From Vanrija pseudolonga (lineage: Eukaryota; Basidiomycota; Tremellomycetes; Trichosporonales; Trichosporonaceae), in the NCBI RefSeq assembly GCF_020906515.1, contig NC_085853.1:930001-994000 (forward strand): DNA of 64,000 nt. Direction: 5' to 3'. Shown here piece after piece: positions 60,120-64,000 of the stretch. The notes below the pieces were generated by a model. That model saw only the letters and a list, made by a program, of their open reading frames with translations, did no database searches and was not told the origin of the DNA. The translations under genes and the position numbers were made by a program. The first letter of the stretch is position 1; each line of letters begins with the position of its first letter.

Positions 60120-61105
60120 ATGCTTGTTCGTTGGGTCTGGCGGGCTGCAGCCCGGTCCACCCCCTCGCGTCTCAGGTGTGCCGTGCCGTCGTCGTGCGTG
60201 TAATGTGGGCGCTCGCGGCGAGACGCGTGCGTGCGTTGGGGGCAGAGGGGGGTGTGGTGCGATGCACACTTGGGTGTGTGTGTCGTGTCAAGCAGCAGGC
60301 AGCAGCTGGCAGCAGGCGCTTTGTTATGCCGCCGTGTAAATTGTATAATAGGGTAGGTGGGAGCTGATGCTGCAGGGTCACACGTCGGGCGGGGCTTCGG
60401 GGGTCAAGGTCGTGCTGGCGGCGGCGACGGCGTCGGAGTGCGCGCTGCGGTGTCGTTGCAAGAAATGGGGCCCAAGGCGAATAGTGTCACTCGTGTCGTG
60501 TGGATGTTGATGACACAGAGACCGACGAGGTGAGGCGATGAGTGACGGCCGGGGGGAGGGGGGCGACGTGGGATGAGTGGGTCGGGTGCGCGGGGAAGGA
60601 AGGAAGGTGGCCAGCCTACAAGTGACACTTTTGTTGGAGGGACGAATAAAGGCAGGCCAGGTTCGCACACAAAAAACCTGCACCCCCCACATTCACCCAT
60701 TGTTCATCGTCGCGTGACCCAAGTCGACCACGTCACAAGCCATACTGCATACAAACGCATCATGCATGCATCCCGACTAGAGTACAGCCTGTGCACAATG
60801 CACCATGCACGTCAAAGGTTGGGCACGAGGACGGACGCCAGCCGCAGCAGTGGAGCGAGAGAGCGGAACACCGTTCCTAGGCTGCTCTCACGATTGTCGG
60901 GTCGGCGGCGGTGGAGCCAGCGCCGAAGCTTCGCCTACGACGCGCAAACCCACCATCATGAGACCTCGTCTGGCTATCTCGAAGCGATGCATTGAACCCA
61001 AAGACTGACTGATAACCGTAACCTCGTGCTCACTGGCCCGCGGCCACCATATGCGCGCACTCATGCCTCCTCCACCGACGTCCAGCCGCCAAGCCTGCAC
61101 ACCGC
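60120..61105. other. Intergenic region OTU gene / GlcNAc-6-P deacetylase
   Basis: About 990 bp comprising the OTU promoter and the 3' end of the deacetylase gene; both genes are on the minus strand. GT-rich stretches at 60,170-60,320; no coding exon or RNA gene recognised. Confidence 0.5.
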
Positions 61106-63004
61106 CTAGTGCTCGGCCTTGCCGTTGACCTCCTTGAGCGGCTTGATCGTGTCGCCCTGCGTCACGTCGGGCGCGCGGTACACCTCGTCGCCCATGACCC
61201 ACGTACTCCGCACCTTGCCGTCCCAGCCAAACACGACGAGGTCGGCGTCCATGCCCAGCTCGAGACGGCCCTTTGTACGGCCGACCTCGCCGCCGAGCAT
61301 CTGCGCAGGGTGGTGCGTCGCGCACACGAGCGCCTGGGGCAGCGTGATCGCCGCCCAGTGCGACAGGTTGGCGACGCACTGGTCGAACGGGATCGCCGAG
61401 CCGGCCAGCGTGTTGGTGCCGTCGATGACCACCCGCAGGCCCTCTTTCCGGAACGAGAAGCCCTCGCGCCAGTGGTGCACGCCGTCGGGGAGGTTGGGGT
61501 CCATGATCCATTGGGCTGGGGTGTGAGCAAGGAGCGAGTCGCGAGCGAAGCGAGCGGCGTGCGCCGCAGGAGGGTTAGGTCTGCGAGGGGGTCCTTTGGA
61601 GAGGATGGACCTCCGGCCGACTCGGGCGCGGAGGCTAGAGGCAGCGCCACAGTGCCGCGCGCTCTATCACCAGCCCCCTCCTCTGGTCTCCCCGGCCCAC
61701 TCGTGGGCTCGCGTTACTCACCATCAGTAACCAGGATGCACCGTTCCGGAGCGGCGCCGTACGCGATGCGCACAGTGTTGGGGTGCGAGTGGAGGCCGTC
61801 GACAATGATGCCGTAGTAGGCTTCGCGGATGGGGTCGCCCAGCAGGCCGATGACGCCGGGGTCGCGGTGGTGGATGGGGGGCATGGCGCTGTGGGCGAGA
61901 CCGCGCGCGAAGCGAGCGGAGGGCAGGTCGAGGAGACCAGTCAGAAGTTTAGGTGAGCGTAAACGGCGAGATGAGGAGGGAGAGCGACATGTCAGCAATG
62001 CCACTTCGACACCACGCTCGCAGTCGCGCTGGGCGCTCCTGCTCGCTCGCTCGCCCGACTCACTTGAACAAGTGCGTGATCATGTTCGCGCCACGGTCAA
62101 CCGCCGCCTGCGCGACCTCGAGGCTGGCGTCCGAGTGGCCAATGGAGAAGGTAACGCCGCGCTCGACGAGGTTCTCCACGCACTCCATCACGCCCTCGAC
62201 GTCTGGCGCGGCCGTGATCATCTTGACGCCGGGCTGGTCCAGTCCCGGTCCATAGACCTTGTTGAACGACTCGATCGGCGGGCGCGCCGACGCCGTCAGC
62301 AGCAGCGCGTTGTTGTGTGCTCCGCGACGGTCGGGGTGCAGGAAGGGGCCTTCGGCGTGGTAGCCTAGCGAGTGGGCTGAGGCCGGGGTCGAGCGCGGGC
62401 GGAGGAGGCGCAGGAGCTGGGCGGCGGGTTAGGTGGGTGCTTGGCCGGGGACAAGGAGGCAGGAGGCAAGGAGGGCACAGCAGTGTGGGCATGACGTCTG
62501 TCTCGGTCTCGGTTGGTGGGACACACCGGCACCGGACCTATCACACCCTCGTCGCCGCACTCGGCGCTGCGCGCCTCGTGCTCCTCGGTGCTGCTCACCT
62601 TGGCATACAGCTCCTCCTTCTGCGTAATGATAGTAGGCACGAAGCTAGTCGTGCCCGTCTCGACGATCCGCTTGGCGACCTTGTCAAGGCCGGCAAGGAA
62701 AGCCGCCTCGCCGGCGTCGCCGTCCTCGAGCTCGGAAAAGTCGACGCCGTACGCGCCGTTGATCTGCACATCGATCAGGCCGGGGCTGAGCAGGCCGCCC
62801 TGCAGGTCGATGGTGCGCGCGGGCGCGAGCTCGGTGGTGTAGTACGACTGCTGGCCCGAGATGATCTTGCCGGTGCTGCGCGAGATGTACAGGTCGGCCT
62901 TGAGCGCCTGGGAAGTGGTCAGCTTTGCTGGTGGTAGGGCGGCGACGTACAGTGCCGTCTGCCTGGGCGAGGTAGCCGTTGGTGAAGCGGATAATGTCGC
63001 TCAT
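61106..63004 (-). CDS. DAC1: N-acetylglucosamine-6-phosphate deacetylase
   Basis: Removes acetate from GlcNAc-6-phosphate, giving glucosamine-6-phosphate, the first committed step of GlcNAc catabolism. Five exons: 63004-62951, 62907-62599, 62416-62064, 61888-61722, 61515-61106; 430 residues, normal length. Amidohydrolase fold: GGLLSPGLIDVQINGAYGVD, the metal-binding Glu of GYHAEGPFLHPDRRGAH, the His of FSIGHSDASLE, the His of MITHLFNAMPPIHHRDPG, the substrate-binding IIVDGLHSHP, and the catalytic Asp of CILVTDAQW. C-terminal ATHHPAQMLG and GMDADLVVFGWDGKV complete the beta-sandwich return. It is divergent from the glucosamine-6-phosphate deaminase gene, which uses its product. Joint induction by GlcNAc from the shared promoter is likely but not visible as a motif. 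Confidence 0.95.
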
Positions 63005-63857
63005 GGTGGTGGTGGTGGTGGTGTTGTTGAGGTGTGAGGAACAGAACAGCGACGACGACGACGACGGCTTGTAGCAGCAACGTTGTATAACTTGCACGTT
63101 GTCCCCCCACTCGACCGGCCGGCAGCGTAGCACAGACAAAAGTCAGTGCGCGTGATGCGGCAGCAGCAGCGGCAGCGTCACTGCCCAGAGACAGCGACAT
63201 GCAGCAACGGCCCAGCCCAGGCAAGCAGCCGCGCCACCCCACCCCCGCCGCCCACGTTATCAGTCGCACGCCGCGCCGGCGCTTTGCCCGAGGGCCGGAT
63301 ATGGCGAGGCGTCGGCCAAGTCTCGGCGGTTTGGCCGGTGACTGGGGCTGGGGCTGAGGCTGGGCGGGGCGGGGGTCGGGCAATTGACTCAGCGCCATGC
63401 TCATGGAGTGCGTCGAGCACATGCATAGGAGCGAGCGGGGTGCGTCTCGGCGCGCATAGTGTTGTAAACCACGCACTCACCACGTGAGCAGCACCTGCCG
63501 GTGGTCCGGGCAAATCGCCGCATGCCACTCCCATTCCCCACTCGCAGCCAGCCCAGACACAAAGTCCCATACCGCTGTTGCCGCTGCCAACCCGGCTTCA
63601 TTGCCGACACGGTCTCCCGGCCGGCGAGTTCTAGCAGCCTGTGTGTGCGTCGTCGCTTGTTGCACGCACGCAGGTGGGGTGGGGGCCGCGGCGCGGCGGC
63701 CCGATGCACCGTGGTGCTGCTGCTGCTGTCGCTCGAGAAACGTTTATGCAGCAGCTGCTGCTGTGTGTTATGCAGATAACACCAGCCTTGACTTTGCCTT
63801 CTCTCTCTGTCTAGCACTCCCTCAACTTCTCACCTCCCAACCCCACCCACCCCCACA
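63005..63857. promoter_or_regulatory. Bidirectional promoter region of the GlcNAc catabolic pair
   Basis: 853 bp between divergent DAC1 and NAG1 starts. CT-rich leader just before NAG1, GTGGTGGTG/CAC tracts next to DAC1, GCAGCAGCAGC units near 63,160. No known regulator site can be named with confidence. Confidence 0.5.
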
Positions 63858-64000
63858 ATGCGTCTCACTATCCGCGACACCAAGACCGAGGTCGGCCACT
63901 ACATTGGCGACTACATCGCGCGCCGCATCAACACGTTTGTCGCCACGCCCGGCCACCCCAACTTTGTGCTCGGGTGCCCTACGGGTTCGTCCCCTCTGCC
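63858..64000 (+). CDS. NAG1: Glucosamine-6-phosphate deaminase/isomerase, 5' part only
   Basis: Converts glucosamine-6-phosphate to fructose-6-phosphate plus ammonia, feeding GlcNAc carbon into glycolysis. Only 47 complete residues are present before the window ends. They begin MRLTIRDTKTEVGHYIGDYI and contain FVLGCPTGSSPLP, matching the NagB N-terminus (MRLIIRxxxxxVxxYxAxYI...FVLGLPTGSSP), including the phosphate-binding PTGSSP loop. No splice donor is needed within the visible part. It is head to head with the deacetylase that supplies its substrate. Confidence 0.93.
   Translation, partial: MRLTIRDTKTEVGHYIGDYIARRINTFVATPGHPNFVLGCPTGSSPL

Overview
The window reads as a fungal chromosome segment, most probably from a basidiomycete yeast close to Cryptococcus and Trichosporonales. 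This is inferred from very GC-rich coding DNA, many tiny spliceosomal introns (about 32-60 nt, GT...CTGAC/CTAAC...AG), gene content of the Cryptococcus type, and several-kilobase low-complexity upstream regions in front of regulatory genes. I found no rRNA, tRNA, CRISPR array, virus-like element or intact transposon. Coding models were built by hand from conserved motifs and splice signals; each junction quoted keeps the reading frame, but none is backed by transcripts.

Left third (1-26 kb): an amidase of the acetamidase class (minus, 3' end outside the window) lies head to head with a Zn2Cys6 transcription factor. A 5.1 kb repeat-rich, gene-poor stretch precedes an HMG-box transcription factor whose HMG box is split by a long insertion. 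After another 3.7 kb with a decayed 153-bp tandem repeat comes a small zinc-ribbon protein, then 3.7 kb of low-complexity DNA and a very large Ime2/Crk1-type protein kinase. In related fungi both a pheromone-response HMG factor (Mat2/Prf1) and Crk1/Ime2 act in mating and meiosis, so this part may be a developmental-control block (inference).

Middle (27-49 kb): dense housekeeping and cell-cortex genes. These are the LIM-RhoGAP Lrg1, cytosolic/mitochondrial alanyl-tRNA synthetase, a four-helix MARVEL-like membrane protein, a DUF155 (RMND1/Rmd8-Sif) protein, the endocytic actin adaptor Sla1, and an Eos1-like N-glycosylation protein.

Right third (49-64 kb): two diverged F-box-like paralogues of unknown function face each other across a small BRI3-like membrane protein. 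They are followed by an RRT8/EI24-like membrane protein, S-formylglutathione hydrolase, an OTU-domain deubiquitinase, and a divergent pair for N-acetylglucosamine use: GlcNAc-6-phosphate deacetylase (minus) and the start of glucosamine-6-phosphate deaminase (plus, cut by the window edge). That pair performs two consecutive steps from GlcNAc-6-P to fructose-6-P and resembles the Candida NAG cluster.
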